Shown here piece after piece: positions 1 to 11,151 of a DNA stretch of 42,669 nucleotides (position 1 is its first letter; the number at the start of each line of letters is the position of its first letter). A model generated the notes under the pieces. It worked only from the letters and a program-made list of their open reading frames with translations. It had not been told where the DNA came from and did not search any database. The stretch is taken from assembly GCA_016868535.1 (NCBI GenBank), contig VGGQ01000005.1, positions 1 to 42,669 on the forward strand, written 5' to 3'. The position numbers and the translations under genes were made by a program. Origin of the DNA: Bacteroidota bacterium. GTDB taxonomy: Bacteria; Bacteroidota; Bacteroidia; NS11-12g; UBA955.

Positions 1-3000
1 TTCACCGGTGGATACGTAAAAGGTATTTATTGCAATGGTGGTAATGATTTTAACATTCGCAGAAACACTATCCGTGATTGTCGTCCAAGCGCCTACTTCT
101 CAGGAATATACTGTTCAGGTCAAACGCCAACTTCCTATGAGCGGGCATTGTCTGACAATTATTTAAAAAACAACATATCTACAAATACCAACTATTCATT
201 CTTTAACATGTATGGTATTTATTGTAACAACGGTTCATGGAATGTGACCCGCAATACCATCGATGAATTGCAGCAAGGTGGACCCTATGGTTATCTTTAC
301 TGTTTCTATACTGTAGCAGGTACTGGTAACCACTTTTGGTCTTCCAATATAGCCACACATACCCGTGGTGGTTATTACACCTATGGTTTCTACAGCAGCG
401 CATCTGGAACAGGTGAGGTTCTATTCAAGCAAAACACTCTTAACTTCAACGTAAGTGCAGGTTTTGGCTGGAACTATTTTAACTACTTCACTTACGGCTT
501 TGGCTCTGCCAAAACCACCTATGAAGGTAACATCTTCTATGATAACACACCATACTATTGGGGCTTCTATTTTGGCAGTACCAATACCAATATGAAGTGG
601 ACCAACAACCACATTTTTGCTCCATTCTCAGGTTGGGGTATGTACAGCTACTATCCTTCAGCCGGATACGTATATGACTATAACTCATGGAGAGCATCAG
701 GTGCCGGAGGACAAGTTGGAGATATCTACGCAGATCCTTTGTTTACCAGCGTATCCACACGCGATTTCCGTCCACGTGAATTCTTCACACAAAACAATGT
801 CAACACTACAACCAATGCTCCTACTGAAAACAACGGCAAAAACCGCAACAAGGTTAAATCTGACCGCGGAGCTGCCGAGAACTTCATGGACATCGAGGCA
901 GTAAGTTCTAACCTGTCCGTACCCTCCAGCATTTGCGCAGGATGGGAACAAAAAGTAAATATCCAGGTAAAAAATCTTTACACCCATGACACTGCCTACA
1001 ATTTCAACGTGGCTTACACCTACACAGGTGGTCCTAAAGTTGCGCAAACCGTAACCAAGAAACTGCTGACAAATGACACCAACCTGGTTACTTTCTCAGT
1101 TCCGATTCGTGTAAATACCGTTGGAGATGTGAGAGTAGCAGTGTTCATCGATATCCCAGACGACAAAAATTCTAACGACTCATTCGTTTTCAAAACGGTT
1201 GTTAAACCTGCACCCGGTGGAGGAAAATACAGCAAGGGAACAACCCCTTCTACTGCCTTCTACCAGTTTGGCAGAACCAACGATGTAACCCAGGTTAAGC
1301 GCGCTGTTTATTACAATGTAAGCCGACCCCGCGCTTATACCAACGGTGATTACTGGGACGGAACCGGTTCTTCTACCGGCAAAAGCTGGACTGCATCAGT
1401 TTACGCTCAAACCGATAAAGGCACGTTGCTCTCCGGTGCAGGCAGCATCAGCAAGCACGCTACCGGTACCAACGACCTGGAAGTTAAATTCGAAACTTCT
1501 AACACTGCGTATGAAGACAGCATGATTACCTTGGTAACTAAAATCACTGACCTCAATAACGGTTGTGATACCTTCATCAAACGTAATGTACTGATTTATC
1601 CTACTATTGTACCTGACTTCAAATACCCAAGCAAGATTTGTGACGGTGAAACTGTTCCTTTTGACCAGGCCAGCACTGTGCGCAGTGGTTCTATGGAATT
1701 TTCATGGGACTTCGGCACGGGCGTAGCAGGTGACACATCCGGTGCACCCTCTCCGGTGTTCACATTCCCGAAACCAGGTACATACCGCGTTAAGATGTAT
1801 GCACGCACCCTGCCTTATGGCTTCGTTTCGGTGGATAGCGCAGATATAGTAGTCAATCCTATCCCTACCGTTAAATTCTCCAAAATTAACGCCTGCGAAG
1901 GCCAGGACCTGGTATTTACAAACCAGACTACGCCTACCACCGGTGTTAACTCTAACTGGAACTGGGGTAATGGTCAGAACAAAAATGACAACAATACTAC
2001 CGTTAAGTACAAGTATCCAACACCCGGATCATACCTGGTTACCCTTACTGCCAACCTGAACGGATGTATTGGTACTTCAAGCCAGCGCGTGTATCAGTTC
2101 CCCGCACCCAAGGCTTCATTTAGCCAGGTATCAGGTTCTTGCGATAATGACAAATACAGCTTCATGAACAAAACCACCATCGCTTCAGGAACATTTGGTT
2201 CATACTGGGACTTTGGCGATAACACCTATTCAACAGAAGACGATGCCAATAAAACATTTGGTACTCACGGAAGCAAAAGTGTGAAACTGATTGCTACCAG
2301 TGTGTTTGGCTGCAAAGACAGCTCTGTTCAGAACATCACGGTGCTTGAAAGCCCTAAAGTTTCATTCGTAAACACCCCTGCCTGCTCACGCACGGCTACT
2401 GAGTTTACCAATACCACGCCTACCGTTGGTGGCGCAGGTGGAACGGTTAAAACTTACGGCTGGAAGTTCGGTGACGGCGGAACCTCATCACTCGAAAGCC
2501 CCTCACACAGCTGGAGCGCACTGGGTCCTAAAACAATAACCTACAGCATAGAACTGATGAACGGCTGTAGAGGTTCTTTCACCAAAGTATTGTCTGTAGG
2601 CATCCAGCCTAAGGCTTCTTTCACCGCCAAAAACGTATGTCTAGGATCACCCATGACTTTTGACAACACCAGCACATGGCCTCAGGGAGATATCAGCTGG
2701 TTGTGGAACTTTGGTGACGGTACTACTTCTACCTCATCCAAGCCTGTGCACAACTACAACAAATCGTTCTCCCCGAATGTGACCCTGTATGCAAGCATCG
2801 CAGGCGGTTGCACCGATTCTATGGTAATTCCCGTGACTATTTTTGAAGGTCCCCGCACTTGTGACTTCACTGTAAATACCGACTACGCTTTCGGCTTCCG
2901 CGGTGTGAAACTGAACCCATTGAACGCTTCTACCGGTGTTGCCGGCGGCCAGGACAAGGTTGAGTACAACTGGATATTCCAGGGTGGTGGTACCAACAAA

Positions 3001-3399
3001 ACCAGTGGTATTAGTGCTGAAACCCAGTATGACTTTCAGGCTGACGGGGCCTACGACGTAACCATGCGTGCAAGGTCTACTACTGCACCTTTCTGCGAGT
3101 GCAGCATAACCAAAAAAGTGGTTATGAACCGCGCTGCCGTTAAGGATCTGGAAACTACCGGCGTTGCTGTGTTCCCTAACCCCAACAACGGTGAGTTCAA
3201 CCTGTCTGTGAAAAGCAACTTCGGCAAAAACCTGAACATTGTAATTACAAACATGTCAGGTGCTGTGGTTAAACAAATCAGCACAGAGAACAATGGTCTG
3301 ATCAGCATCAATAGCGGTAACCTTTCAGACGGTGTTTACATGGTACGTGTAAGTTCCGGCGAAAACACTGCCGTTCGCAGAATCACCATAAGCAAGTAA
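1..3399 (+). CDS. Secreted right-handed beta-helix / multi-PKD domain protein with C-terminal T9SS type A sorting domain (5' end truncated by window)
   Basis: Frame is open from base 1 (FTGGYVKGIYCNGGNDFNIRRNTIRDC...), so the listed 148 start (TTG) is internal. Repeated GIYC...RNTI beta-helix-like units, several PKD-like units (SWDFGTG, NWGNG, YWDFGDN, GWKFGDGG, LWNFGDGT), and a C-terminal VAVFPNPNNGEFNLSV...GVYMVRVSSGENTAVRRITISK tail. Confidence 0.88.
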   Translation, partial: FTGGYVKGIYCNGGNDFNIRRNTIRDCRPSAYFSGIYCSGQTPTSYERALSDNYLKNNISTNTNYSFFNMYGIYCNNGSWNVTRNTIDELQQGGPYGYLYCFYTVAGTGNHFWSSNIATHTRGGYYTYGFYSSASGTGEVLFKQNTLNFNVSAGFGWNYFNYFTYGFGSAKTTYEGNIFYDNTPYYWGFYFGSTNTNMKWTNNHIFAPFSGWGMYSYYPSAGYVYDYNSWRASGAGGQVGDIYADPLFTSVSTRDFRPREFFTQNNVNTTTNAPTENNGKNRNKVKSDRGAAENFMDIEAVSSNLSVPSSICAGWEQKVNIQVKNLYTHDTAYNFNVAYTYTGGPKVAQTVTKKLLTNDTNLVTFSVPIRVNTVGDVRVAVFIDIPDDKNSNDSFVFKTVVKPAPGGGKYSKGTTPSTAFYQFGRTNDVTQVKRAVYYNVSRPRAYTNGDYWDGTGSSTGKSWTASVYAQTDKGTLLSGAGSISKHATGTNDLEVKFETSNTAYEDSMITLVTKITDLNNGCDTFIKRNVLIYPTIVPDFKYPSKICDGETVPFDQASTVRSGSMEFSWDFGTGVAGDTSGAPSPVFTFPKPGTYRVKMYARTLPYGFVSVDSADIVVNPIPTVKFSKINACEGQDLVFTNQTTPTTGVNSNWNWGNGQNKNDNNTTVKYKYPTPGSYLVTLTANLNGCIGTSSQRVYQFPAPKASFSQVSGSCDNDKYSFMNKTTIASGTFGSYWDFGDNTYSTEDDANKTFGTHGSKSVKLIATSVFGCKDSSVQNITVLESPKVSFVNTPACSRTATEFTNTTPTVGGAGGTVKTYGWKFGDGGTSSLESPSHSWSALGPKTITYSIELMNGCRGSFTKVLSVGIQPKASFTAKNVCLGSPMTFDNTSTWPQGDISWLWNFGDGTTSTSSKPVHNYNKSFSPNVTLYASIAGGCTDSMVIPVTIFEGPRTCDFTVNTDYAFGFRGVKLNPLNASTGVAGGQDKVEYNWIFQGGGTNKTSGISAETQYDFQADGAYDVTMRARSTTAPFCECSITKKVVMNRAAVKDLETTGVAVFPNPNNGEFNLSVKSNFGKNLNIVITNMSGAVVKQISTENNGLISINSGNLSDGVYMVRVSSGENTAVRRITISK

Positions 3400-3414
3400 T
3401 TGCGGTAAACCATA

Positions 3415-3446
3415 AAGAAAGCCCCGCCAATCGGCGGGGCTTTCTT
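3415..3446. terminator. Bidirectional intrinsic terminator between convergent genes
   Basis: AAGAAAGCCCCGCC-AATC-GGCGGGGCTTTCTT, perfect 14-bp stem, between the PKD gene (+) and clpC (-). Confidence 0.9.
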
Positions 3447-3465
3447 GTCTATAAAATGGAGCGTG

Positions 3466-6003
3466 CTACTCTCCCTTCTGTTCAGTTTCTTTTGCCTTAG
3501 GCTTTGCGATGCTGATATTGAGTTCCTCACTGTCTTTCTTATGATCCACCTTCAGCTCAATGCCTTCCTTCAGGTTGCCTTTAAGCACCTCCTCTGCTAG
3601 CGGTTCCTCCAAGTATTTCTGTAGGGCACGTTGCAATGGACGTGCGCCAAAATCGGGATCAAACCCTTTGTTCGCTAAAAATTCCTTGGCGGCTTTGGTG
3701 AGATTGATGTTGTAACCCAGATCTGAAATTCGCTTCAGCATTTTTGCCATACGCAAATCCAGAATATGAATGATTTCATCCTTACCCAGGCTATTGAACA
3801 CAATGATATCATCTATCCTGTTCAGGAACTCAGGAGAGAAAAACTTCTTCAGCTGGGTTTCAATTACCTGCTTGCTTTCCTTGTCACGTGAAGCCTCCTT
3901 GCTGCCTGTGGCAAATCCTACACCGGTACCAAAATCTTTCAGGGTTCTTGAACCAATGTTGGAGGTCATGATGATAACCGTATTACGAAAATCAATTTTA
4001 CGCCCCATGCTATCGGTCATCTGGCCTTCATCCAGCACCTGCAGAAGCAGGTTAAACACATCCGGATGTGCCTTTTCTACCTCATCAAATAAAATTACGC
4101 TGTAGGGCTTGCGGCGCACCTTTTCGGTGAGCAATCCACCCTCTTCATAACCTACATAGCCGGGTGGCGCTCCTACGAGGCGGCTTACGGCAAATTTTTC
4201 CATGTACTCGCTCATATCGATGCGAATCATGGCATCGTCTGTATCAAACAAAAATTCGGAGAGTGCCTTGGCAAGCTCCGTTTTCCCTACTCCTGTAGGT
4301 CCCAGAAAAATAAATGACCCAATGGGCCTGTTGGGCTCTTTAAATCCCGCACGCGTGCGCTGAATGGTCTTGGTAAGCTTTTCTACGACTTTATCCTGAC
4401 CTATTACACGACCCTTGATGGTATCGGCCATTTTAAGCAGACGCCTGCTCTCATCCTCAGCCATGCGCTTCACAGGTATTCCTGTCATCATGCTCACCAC
4501 ATCGGCAATATCGTCTTCTGATACGGTAAACTTCTCATGGGCAGTCTGAGCTTCCCACTGGGCTTTAGCCGTTTCAAGCTCTTCCAGCAGACGCTTCTCG
4601 TCATCGCGTAGTTTGGCAGCTTCCTCAAAATTCTGGCTTTTTACTACCCGGTTTTTCTCAACCTTTATCCCCTCAATACGGGCTTCCAGGTTCACTATTT
4701 CTGAAGGAACATGGATGTTGCTGATGTGAACACGCGCACCGGCCTCGTCTAGGATATCAATGGCCTTATCAGGCAAATGCCTGTCGCTCATGTATCGAAC
4801 ACTTAGGTTCACGCATGCCTTAACGGCTTCGGGCGTATATACCACATTGTGGTGCTCTTCGTATTTGTCGCGGATATTGTTCAGAATTTCTAAACTCTCT
4901 TCGGGCGTGGCCGGTTCTATCATCACCATTTGAAAACGACGTTCCAGAGCACCGTCTTTCTCAATGTACTGGCGGTATTCATCCAGGGTGGTAGCACCGA
5001 TACATTGAATTTCACCTTTTGCCAGTGCAGGTTTGAACATATTGCTGGCATCTAAGGAACCGCTGGCACCGCCGGCACCCACAATGGTGTGAATTTCATC
5101 AATGAAAAGGATTACATCCTCAGCTTTTTCCAGTTCCATCATCAGTGCTTTCATTCGCTCTTCAAACTGTCCGCGGTATTTGGTTCCTGCTACCATGCTG
5201 GCGATATCCAGGCTTACCACGCGCTTGTTATACAGCACGCGGCTCACCTTGCGCTGCACAATGCGCAGAGCAAGGCCTTCAGCAATGGCAGTTTTGCCTA
5301 CGCCTGGTTCACCAATCAGTACGGGATTATTCTTTTTGCGCCGGCTTAAGATCTGGCACACACGCTCAATCTCCTTTTCACGGCCTACGATGGGATCCAG
5401 CTTCCCTTCTTCAGCAGATTTGGTAAGGTCTCGTCCAAAATTATCAAGCACAGGCGTTTTGCTTTTACCTTTCCCTTTCCGGGCTTCAGTGGCTTTCTGT
5501 TCCTCGCGATAGAAATCTTCGGGATTGTCCTGCTCTTCTTCCGGTGTCTCCGCCCTGGGTGATTGCGTTTCCACGCCTTCTTCCAAAGCAGCCTTGAATA
5601 TGTCGTAGGTAATACCAAAATGAGCCAGAACTTTTGAGGCAGTATTGTCTTCATCCCGAAGAATACTCAGCAGCAGATGCTCTGTGCCAATCAAGTCCGT
5701 TTTGAAAATTTTGGCCTCCAGATAGGTTATTTTAAGGGCTTTTTCAGCCTGTTTGGTTAACGGAATGTTACCCAGATTGGTGGTGCGGTTAGCCGTGGAT
5801 TTTGTAGTATCCTCAATAGATTTTTTCAGCCTAATGGTATCAATATCCAGCAGGCGCAGAGTTTGCAACGCTTTGCCCTCGCCCTCCCGAATGATGCCAA
5901 GCAGCAAATGCTCACATCCAATGTAATCATGACCCAGCCTGATGGCTTCTTCTCTGCTGAATTGAATAACTTCCTTAACCCGAGGCGAAAATTTGGCTTC
6001 CAT
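3466..6003 (-). CDS. clpC: ATP-dependent Clp protease ATP-binding subunit ClpC
   Basis: 845 aa; two N-terminal Clp repeats, two AAA+ modules ([31 protein letters not shown]), and a UVR-like central region ([20 protein letters not shown]). Confidence 0.96.
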   Translation of the reverse strand: MEAKFSPRVKEVIQFSREEAIRLGHDYIGCEHLLLGIIREGEGKALQTLRLLDIDTIRLKKSIEDTTKSTANRTTNLGNIPLTKQAEKALKITYLEAKIFKTDLIGTEHLLLSILRDEDNTASKVLAHFGITYDIFKAALEEGVETQSPRAETPEEEQDNPEDFYREEQKATEARKGKGKSKTPVLDNFGRDLTKSAEEGKLDPIVGREKEIERVCQILSRRKKNNPVLIGEPGVGKTAIAEGLALRIVQRKVSRVLYNKRVVSLDIASMVAGTKYRGQFEERMKALMMELEKAEDVILFIDEIHTIVGAGGASGSLDASNMFKPALAKGEIQCIGATTLDEYRQYIEKDGALERRFQMVMIEPATPEESLEILNNIRDKYEEHHNVVYTPEAVKACVNLSVRYMSDRHLPDKAIDILDEAGARVHISNIHVPSEIVNLEARIEGIKVEKNRVVKSQNFEEAAKLRDDEKRLLEELETAKAQWEAQTAHEKFTVSEDDIADVVSMMTGIPVKRMAEDESRRLLKMADTIKGRVIGQDKVVEKLTKTIQRTRAGFKEPNRPIGSFIFLGPTGVGKTELAKALSEFLFDTDDAMIRIDMSEYMEKFAVSRLVGAPPGYVGYEEGGLLTEKVRRKPYSVILFDEVEKAHPDVFNLLLQVLDEGQMTDSMGRKIDFRNTVIIMTSNIGSRTLKDFGTGVGFATGSKEASRDKESKQVIETQLKKFFSPEFLNRIDDIIVFNSLGKDEIIHILDLRMAKMLKRISDLGYNINLTKAAKEFLANKGFDPDFGARPLQRALQKYLEEPLAEEVLKGNLKEGIELKVDHKKDSEELNISIAKPKAKETEQKGE

Positions 6004-6021
6004 GTAGTAGTTCCCCTATTA

Positions 6022-6029
6022 CAAAATTA
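6022..6029 (-). promoter_or_regulatory. Candidate Bacteroidota -7 box for clpC
   Basis: Minus strand TAATTTTG matches TAnnTTTG about 19 nt upstream of the clpC start; no convincing -33 TTG. Confidence 0.4.
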
Positions 6030-6235
6030 ATATCAATTGATGGTTAAACATGATGACTAACACACAAACGGCAGGCTGTATGCTTAAATATACAGTTGTC
6101 AAATTTTACGCCAAAAGTGATTTCCCATGCGCTGTATGACAATCTGCCATTGAATTTGAGTTATGCACCATTCTTCCACGGAGTATGTTCAAAAATATTA
6201 CTGGTCTGAAGCGATTTAACCGATAATAAAAAATA

Positions 6236-6243
6236 TAATTTTG
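6236..6243 (+). promoter_or_regulatory. Candidate Bacteroidota -7 box for dnaB
   Basis: TAATTTTG matches TAnnTTTG and ends 8 nt before the dnaB ATG (6252). Confidence 0.4.
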
Positions 6244-6251
6244 TTAGTCCT

Positions 6252-7874
6252 ATGGATAACGGCAACAACACAAACCGTAAACGCAAGAACTCTCCTGTAT
6301 TACCTGCTGATTATCAGGGGCGCGTTCCTCCTAATGCACGTGACCTTGAAGAGGCAGTACTCGGTGCCATGATGCTGGAAAGCGAAAAAATCAATGAGGT
6401 TATTGACATTTTGTCAGAAGCCCATTTTTACGCACCCGAGAACAAGGTAGTTTTCAGCGCTATTAGCGCCTTATACCAGGAAGGTAAAACAGCGGTTGAC
6501 TTGCTAACGGTAAACAATCATTTGCGGTCTACCAATGAACTGGAACTTATAGGCGGCAGTTATTACCTGGCCATGCTCACCAACAAGGTGTCGAGCGCTG
6601 CTAATATTGCCTTTCACGCCAGAATTCTTACCCAAAAAATGATTCAGCGCGAGCTGATAAGGGTGAGCGGCGAAATTGCCCATGATGCATTTGATGATTC
6701 TGAAGACAGTTTTGTGTTGCTGGATAAAAGCGAGCGTAAACTTTATGACATCAAGAACAATGGACTGAAGCGTAATTTTCAGGACATTGATATGCTGGTT
6801 AACCGGGCATTGAAAGATCTGGAGGAGCGAAGCAAAACAGAAACGGACGGAATTACGGGAGTGGCATCAGGATTTTCCGATCTGGACAGAATTACAGCCG
6901 GCTGGCAACCCAGCGATTTGATTATTTTGGCGGCGCGACCTGCCATGGGTAAAACGTCCTTTGGACTTTCACTGGTTAGAAATGCGGCGGTTGATTTCAA
7001 AAAATCAGTAATGATATTTTCCCTGGAGATGGCCGATGTTCAGCTGGTAAACCGCCTTCTCAGCGCGGAAGCGGAAGTAGCCGCCGATAAAATCAGAAAA
7101 AGTGATCTTACAGAGCAGGAATGGAAGAGACTCCTCAGTAAAACCGTGAGCCTGAGTCAAAGCAAAATCTTCATTGATGATTCACCCCAGCTGGATATTT
7201 TTGACCTGAACGCAAAGTGCCGTAGGGTACATTCCCAGCATGGCCTGGATATGGTTGTGGTGGATTATCTGCAGTTGTTAAGGCATGAAACCAAGGGCCA
7301 AGGAAACCGAGAGCAGGAAATTGCCTTTATTTCACGTTCACTGAAAGGCCTGGCAAAAGAACTGAGCGTGCCTGTTATTGCCCTTGCCCAGCTTAGCCGT
7401 GAGGTTGAAAAAAGGAACAACAAGCGTCCTCAGCTCTCCGATCTTCGTGAATCGGGCTCTATAGAACAGGATGCCGATATGGTTATGTTCCTTTACAGTG
7501 ATCAATATTACCAGAGAACGGCAGGCGGCAATGAAACTGCCCAAAAAGGCCCCGATGCTTACAACAATTACGGTGTGGAAGGCCTTACCGAGATTCTGAT
7601 TGGTAAAAACAGGCATGGTGCGGTTGGTTCTACTTTCACCAAGTTCATTAAGCACTACAGCAAGTTTGTGGATTTATCCCCTGAAGAAAGGGTGCTTATT
7701 CAAAGTCAGAACAACAACTACTTTAGCGGCTATGCGCACGAACCGGCCACACAAACGCTGCCGAGCAAGATGAACAACGCTTCAGACATGCTGCTGGATG
7801 ATGATAACCAGAACAGCTGGAACCACCTGGGTGGCTCGGGCGCAAACATCACAGAAGACAACGACGATTTTTAA
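6252..7874 (+). CDS. dnaB: Replicative DNA helicase DnaB
   Basis: 540 aa; N-terminal PNARDLEEAVLGAMMLE, Walker A ARPAMGKTSFGLSL, VVVDYLQLL, LAQLSREVEKR, LRESGSIEQDADMVMFLYSD. Confidence 0.97.
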   Translation: MDNGNNTNRKRKNSPVLPADYQGRVPPNARDLEEAVLGAMMLESEKINEVIDILSEAHFYAPENKVVFSAISALYQEGKTAVDLLTVNNHLRSTNELELIGGSYYLAMLTNKVSSAANIAFHARILTQKMIQRELIRVSGEIAHDAFDDSEDSFVLLDKSERKLYDIKNNGLKRNFQDIDMLVNRALKDLEERSKTETDGITGVASGFSDLDRITAGWQPSDLIILAARPAMGKTSFGLSLVRNAAVDFKKSVMIFSLEMADVQLVNRLLSAEAEVAADKIRKSDLTEQEWKRLLSKTVSLSQSKIFIDDSPQLDIFDLNAKCRRVHSQHGLDMVVVDYLQLLRHETKGQGNREQEIAFISRSLKGLAKELSVPVIALAQLSREVEKRNNKRPQLSDLRESGSIEQDADMVMFLYSDQYYQRTAGGNETAQKGPDAYNNYGVEGLTEILIGKNRHGAVGSTFTKFIKHYSKFVDLSPEERVLIQSQNNNYFSGYAHEPATQTLPSKMNNASDMLLDDDNQNSWNHLGGSGANITEDNDDF

Positions 7875-7880
7875 CTGTAT

Positions 7881-7908
7881 AAAAAACCCTGACGACGTCA
7901 GGGTTTTT
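7881..7908. terminator. Bidirectional intrinsic terminator
   Basis: AAAAACCCTGACGACGTCAGGGTTTTT hairpin between convergent dnaB and degP-like genes. Confidence 0.9.
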
Positions 7909-7931
7909 CACATCAAAACACATACACTGTA

Positions 7932-9452
7932 TTATTCTTCGGCATCGGAAGATGCGGGAATCTTTAAAGCGAAGATTTTATCTTTACCATCGGCGGTTTT
8001 ACCTTCAATGGTTATGGCACCGCGCAGTGTTTTCAGGGTTGCAACAGCTCCCTGGACACTGTAAACGGGCTCATTGTTTATTTGTGTGATGAAAAATCCT
8101 GCAGATATACCGGCATCTTTAAAAACACCCTTACCCACGCTTTTCACTTTTACGGCATACTTCAATTTCAGGTTTTGCCTTTCCTCCCGGGTGGCATTTT
8201 CAAATTGCACGCCCATCAGACCTGCAGTGGTTTCCGGAGCTACTGATTCTATAGATGTTTTACCACTTTCACTCAACAACACGGCGAACAAATCCTGGGT
8301 AGATGTTTTACGACGCAGTGTAATCTTAACCTTTTCACCGGGGCGGCTTTTGCCAATCTCCTCCTGAAGACGGCTGCTGCTGTTCACGTCCACATCGTTG
8401 ATTTTTAAAATTACGTCGCCTTTTTTAACACCTGCCTTCTGAGCAGCACCATCGTCTAGAACATCAGCCACAAATACCCCTTTCAAATCAGGAAAACCCT
8501 CGTCATCGGCGAGTTGCTGGTTTATGTCTTGGATAGAAACACCCAGCAGTCCACGCTGTACTTTACCGTATTTCATCAGGTCGTTAACGACTTTTTTTAC
8601 TAGATCCACCGGAATGGCAAATGCATACCCTGCATAGGAGCCGGTCTGGGAGGCAATGGCAGTATTAATCCCTATGAGTTCGCCGCCTGAATTCACAAGT
8701 GCACCTCCTGAATTGCCGGGATTGATGGCGGCATCGGTCTGTATAAAATTCTCAATGGCATACTTATTCCCCTTACTGCGTATTAGGTCAACGTTTCTAC
8801 CCAAAGCACTCACTATACCCAGGGTAACCGTACTTTCAAGGTTAAACGGATTTCCGACTGCTACAACCCAGTTACCCACCTTTACACCACTGCTGTTGCC
8901 CAACTTCATAAACGGCAATCCGCTTTCGCCTACACGCAACAATGCAAGGTCTGTGTTTTTATCAGTACCGATGATTTCAGCCACATACGTGCGCTTATCG
9001 TTCAGGACTACTTCCACTTTGCTAGCGCCTTCCACCACATGGTTATTGGTAACTATGTATCCATCATCACTAAGAATAACACCACTCCCTGAACCGGCTC
9101 TGGGACCCGGGTTTTCAAACCTGAATCCTGGATTTTGAAAGAAATCGAAAGGATCCATGGGTCCGGATTCCCTCCGCTCTGAAGACATACCGCCTACACT
9201 GGTTTTAATGTGCACAACGGCCGGGGTCGCAACCTCTGCTACGCCCGCAAAATCGAAAGCCGGGTTTGGATTCAAGGCGGCATACTTCGCCAAATGGGCA
9301 CTGTTCATTTGCTTTTGCTCAATGGTTGTATCCCCCGAAATTCTGGTAATGACTGCCACGGCACCGAGAGACACCAACCCTCCCAAAGAACCTGCAAGCA
9401 ACAGGCCCATCCATTTTGATTTGTTCATTAACTTTTCCATCATGTTTTTCAT
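7932..9452 (-). CDS. Trypsin-like serine protease, DegP/HtrA (Do) family
   Basis: 506 aa; N-terminal membrane segment, catalytic motifs [42 protein letters not shown], followed by PDZ-like domains. Confidence 0.95.
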   Translation of the reverse strand: MKNMMEKLMNKSKWMGLLLAGSLGGLVSLGAVAVITRISGDTTIEQKQMNSAHLAKYAALNPNPAFDFAGVAEVATPAVVHIKTSVGGMSSERRESGPMDPFDFFQNPGFRFENPGPRAGSGSGVILSDDGYIVTNNHVVEGASKVEVVLNDKRTYVAEIIGTDKNTDLALLRVGESGLPFMKLGNSSGVKVGNWVVAVGNPFNLESTVTLGIVSALGRNVDLIRSKGNKYAIENFIQTDAAINPGNSGGALVNSGGELIGINTAIASQTGSYAGYAFAIPVDLVKKVVNDLMKYGKVQRGLLGVSIQDINQQLADDEGFPDLKGVFVADVLDDGAAQKAGVKKGDVILKINDVDVNSSSRLQEEIGKSRPGEKVKITLRRKTSTQDLFAVLLSESGKTSIESVAPETTAGLMGVQFENATREERQNLKLKYAVKVKSVGKGVFKDAGISAGFFITQINNEPVYSVQGAVATLKTLRGAITIEGKTADGKDKIFALKIPASSDAEE

Positions 9453-9500
9453 ATCAAATTTTGTTCCGAACTTCTAACTTCAAATCGCATGAATTTCTTG

Positions 9501-9508
9501 TATTTTTG
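9501..9508 (+). promoter_or_regulatory. Candidate Bacteroidota -7 box for the ECF sigma factor operon
   Basis: TATTTTTG (TAnnTTTG) 48 nt upstream of the likely ATG at 9557; no good -33 box at usual spacing. Confidence 0.4.
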
Positions 9509-9519
9509 AGGCAGGTATT

Positions 9520-9541
9520 TACCCTTTTCGACCAAAGGGTA
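9520..9541 (+). promoter_or_regulatory. Inverted repeat / hairpin in the ECF sigma 5' region
   Basis: TACCCTTT-tcgacc-AAAGGGTA, perfect 8-bp arms, between the -7 box and the ATG. Confidence 0.5.
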
Positions 9542-9556
9542 TTAAGTATCTGTGAA

Positions 9557-10126
9557 ATGTCTGAAACTGCCTCAAGCAAAGAGCGCGAAATGCTGGACCG
9601 GATTCAGGCTGGTGACCGGGAAACATTGTTTGGTATTTACAAAAGCCAATACAGTATGATACGCAGCTATGTAATTAAAAATAATGGCAGTGAAGAAGAC
9701 GCAGAAGATCTTTTGCAGGATGCGCTTATCGTGCTTTGGCAAAAAGTACAGCAAGGCAACTTTGTTCTGAGCAGCAAACTCAGCACATTTATGATGGCGA
9801 TTTGCAAAAACTTGTGGCTAAAAAGACTTGGCAAATTGCAAAAAATCGATGGAGAGGACAAAATTTTACCCTATTTGCACGTGTGTGCTGACAATTTTTC
9901 AGAGTTGTCAGATTTTAAACACCTTCAAAAAACTCTGGATGAGATTGGCGATACCTGCAAGCAGCTCCTTACACTGTTTTATTTTGATGGAAATGACATG
10001 GAACAAATTGCTAAAAAAATGCAATTTGCGAATGCAGACACAGCCAAAGCCAAGAAATATCAGTGCTTTAAAAAACTGGAGACTTTGATTAAAAGCCGTT
10101 TTACCAAATCTGATTTTATATCATGA
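9557..10126 (+). CDS. RNA polymerase sigma factor, sigma-70 / ECF family
   Basis: From the ATG at 9557: MSETASSKEREMLDRIQAGDRETLFGIYKSQYSMIRSYVIKNNGSEEDAEDLLQDALIVLWQKV (region 2) and a region 4 HTH. The ORF-track start (9416) overlaps the divergent protease gene and is unlikely. Confidence 0.88.
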   Translation: MSETASSKEREMLDRIQAGDRETLFGIYKSQYSMIRSYVIKNNGSEEDAEDLLQDALIVLWQKVQQGNFVLSSKLSTFMMAICKNLWLKRLGKLQKIDGEDKILPYLHVCADNFSELSDFKHLQKTLDEIGDTCKQLLTLFYFDGNDMEQIAKKMQFANADTAKAKKYQCFKKLETLIKSRFTKSDFIS

Positions 10127-11151
10127 ATGAATTTGATCCGCATACCGACATGATTGATCGCTATCTGCGGGGTGAACTGCAGGGTGATGAACTACAGGCA
10201 TTCATGACAAAATTGCAGTCTGACCCAACATTCAAACAGCAGGTTGAAAATCAGGGAAAAATAGCCGCCGCCATATATTCCATCGGGTACGCAGAGATGA
10301 AGCAGTACCTGAGGCAAAAAAAGATACATAAAGGCATGTTTCGTCTCAGCAGTAAAACCTGGTATTTTGCCGCAGCATCGGTTATGCTGATAGCTTTTTC
10401 TGCGGCTATCATCATCTGGAAACTGAATCCCGGATTGAAAACAGAGCAAAACAGCACCGCAGAGACAAGAAAAGCTGCCGACTCCTCAAAAGAACAGAAT
10501 CCGGAATTTGTGGCCACAGAACGCGGTGTTAAAAAAGTGAATCCTGATACTGCAAGAGATACGGAAAGTATTTTACAAAATAACGAAGAACTTACAGCGG
10601 CCATGGAGTCGGATGATGCCGGGAGTAAAGCGCAGGCAGCTGATCAGGAACCCATTATCATTGCATCCAATGTTCAGGCGGTTGCCATAGTTCTTAGCAA
10701 TCCTGCAGATGCTCAGAAATCGTTGAAAACAGAAGCTTCAGAAATGAATCGTACCCGTGCCGTTGAATCTGATGTGCAGCATACCACTTCCGGTCAGACT
10801 GCAAAGGCCGGCAAGGCAGGCCCTGCGGAGAGTGTAAGCAGGGATTACAAGCAACCCGAACAGATAAAAAGTAAAAGAATACCCATGCGTTTTTCACTCA
10901 CTTTTTGCGAAACTCCGCGAAATAAATCCATGCTAGAAATAGACAGGTTCAACGACATATACTTTGTGCGTTGTTTCGATATTGTGTACGGCAATCCACT
11001 GGTATACGAATGGCAAAACAGGTATTTTCTGCACAGCGGACTCAAAACCTATGAACTCAAAAATCTACCAACCGTGAACGGACAAAAGTCGCCTTCAAAA
11101 GAAACAACCGAAGTGACAGACCCAGCAATATTAAAATTGATTGGCCAATGA
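10123..11151 (+). CDS. Single-pass membrane protein, probable anti-sigma-factor-like partner of the upstream ECF sigma factor
   Basis: ATGA overlap with the sigma factor stop; soluble N-terminus then a TM segment (WYFAAASVMLIAFSAAIIIWKL) then a low-complexity extracytoplasmic region. Position and topology only; no ZAS motif seen. Confidence 0.6.
   Translation: MNEFDPHTDMIDRYLRGELQGDELQAFMTKLQSDPTFKQQVENQGKIAAAIYSIGYAEMKQYLRQKKIHKGMFRLSSKTWYFAAASVMLIAFSAAIIIWKLNPGLKTEQNSTAETRKAADSSKEQNPEFVATERGVKKVNPDTARDTESILQNNEELTAAMESDDAGSKAQAADQEPIIIASNVQAVAIVLSNPADAQKSLKTEASEMNRTRAVESDVQHTTSGQTAKAGKAGPAESVSRDYKQPEQIKSKRIPMRFSLTFCETPRNKSMLEIDRFNDIYFVRCFDIVYGNPLVYEWQNRYFLHSGLKTYELKNLPTVNGQKSPSKETTEVTDPAILKLIGQ

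Noticed and set aside
1600-2900. Repeated FGDG/FGD units in the PKD protein as a DNA repeat or mobile array
   Set aside because: They are diverged PKD-domain protein repeats, not near-identical DNA repeats.
5089-5512. Overlapping + ORFs (86, 136, 93 aa) opposite clpC
   Set aside because: Fully antisense to conserved AAA+ sequence; no start context or domain support.
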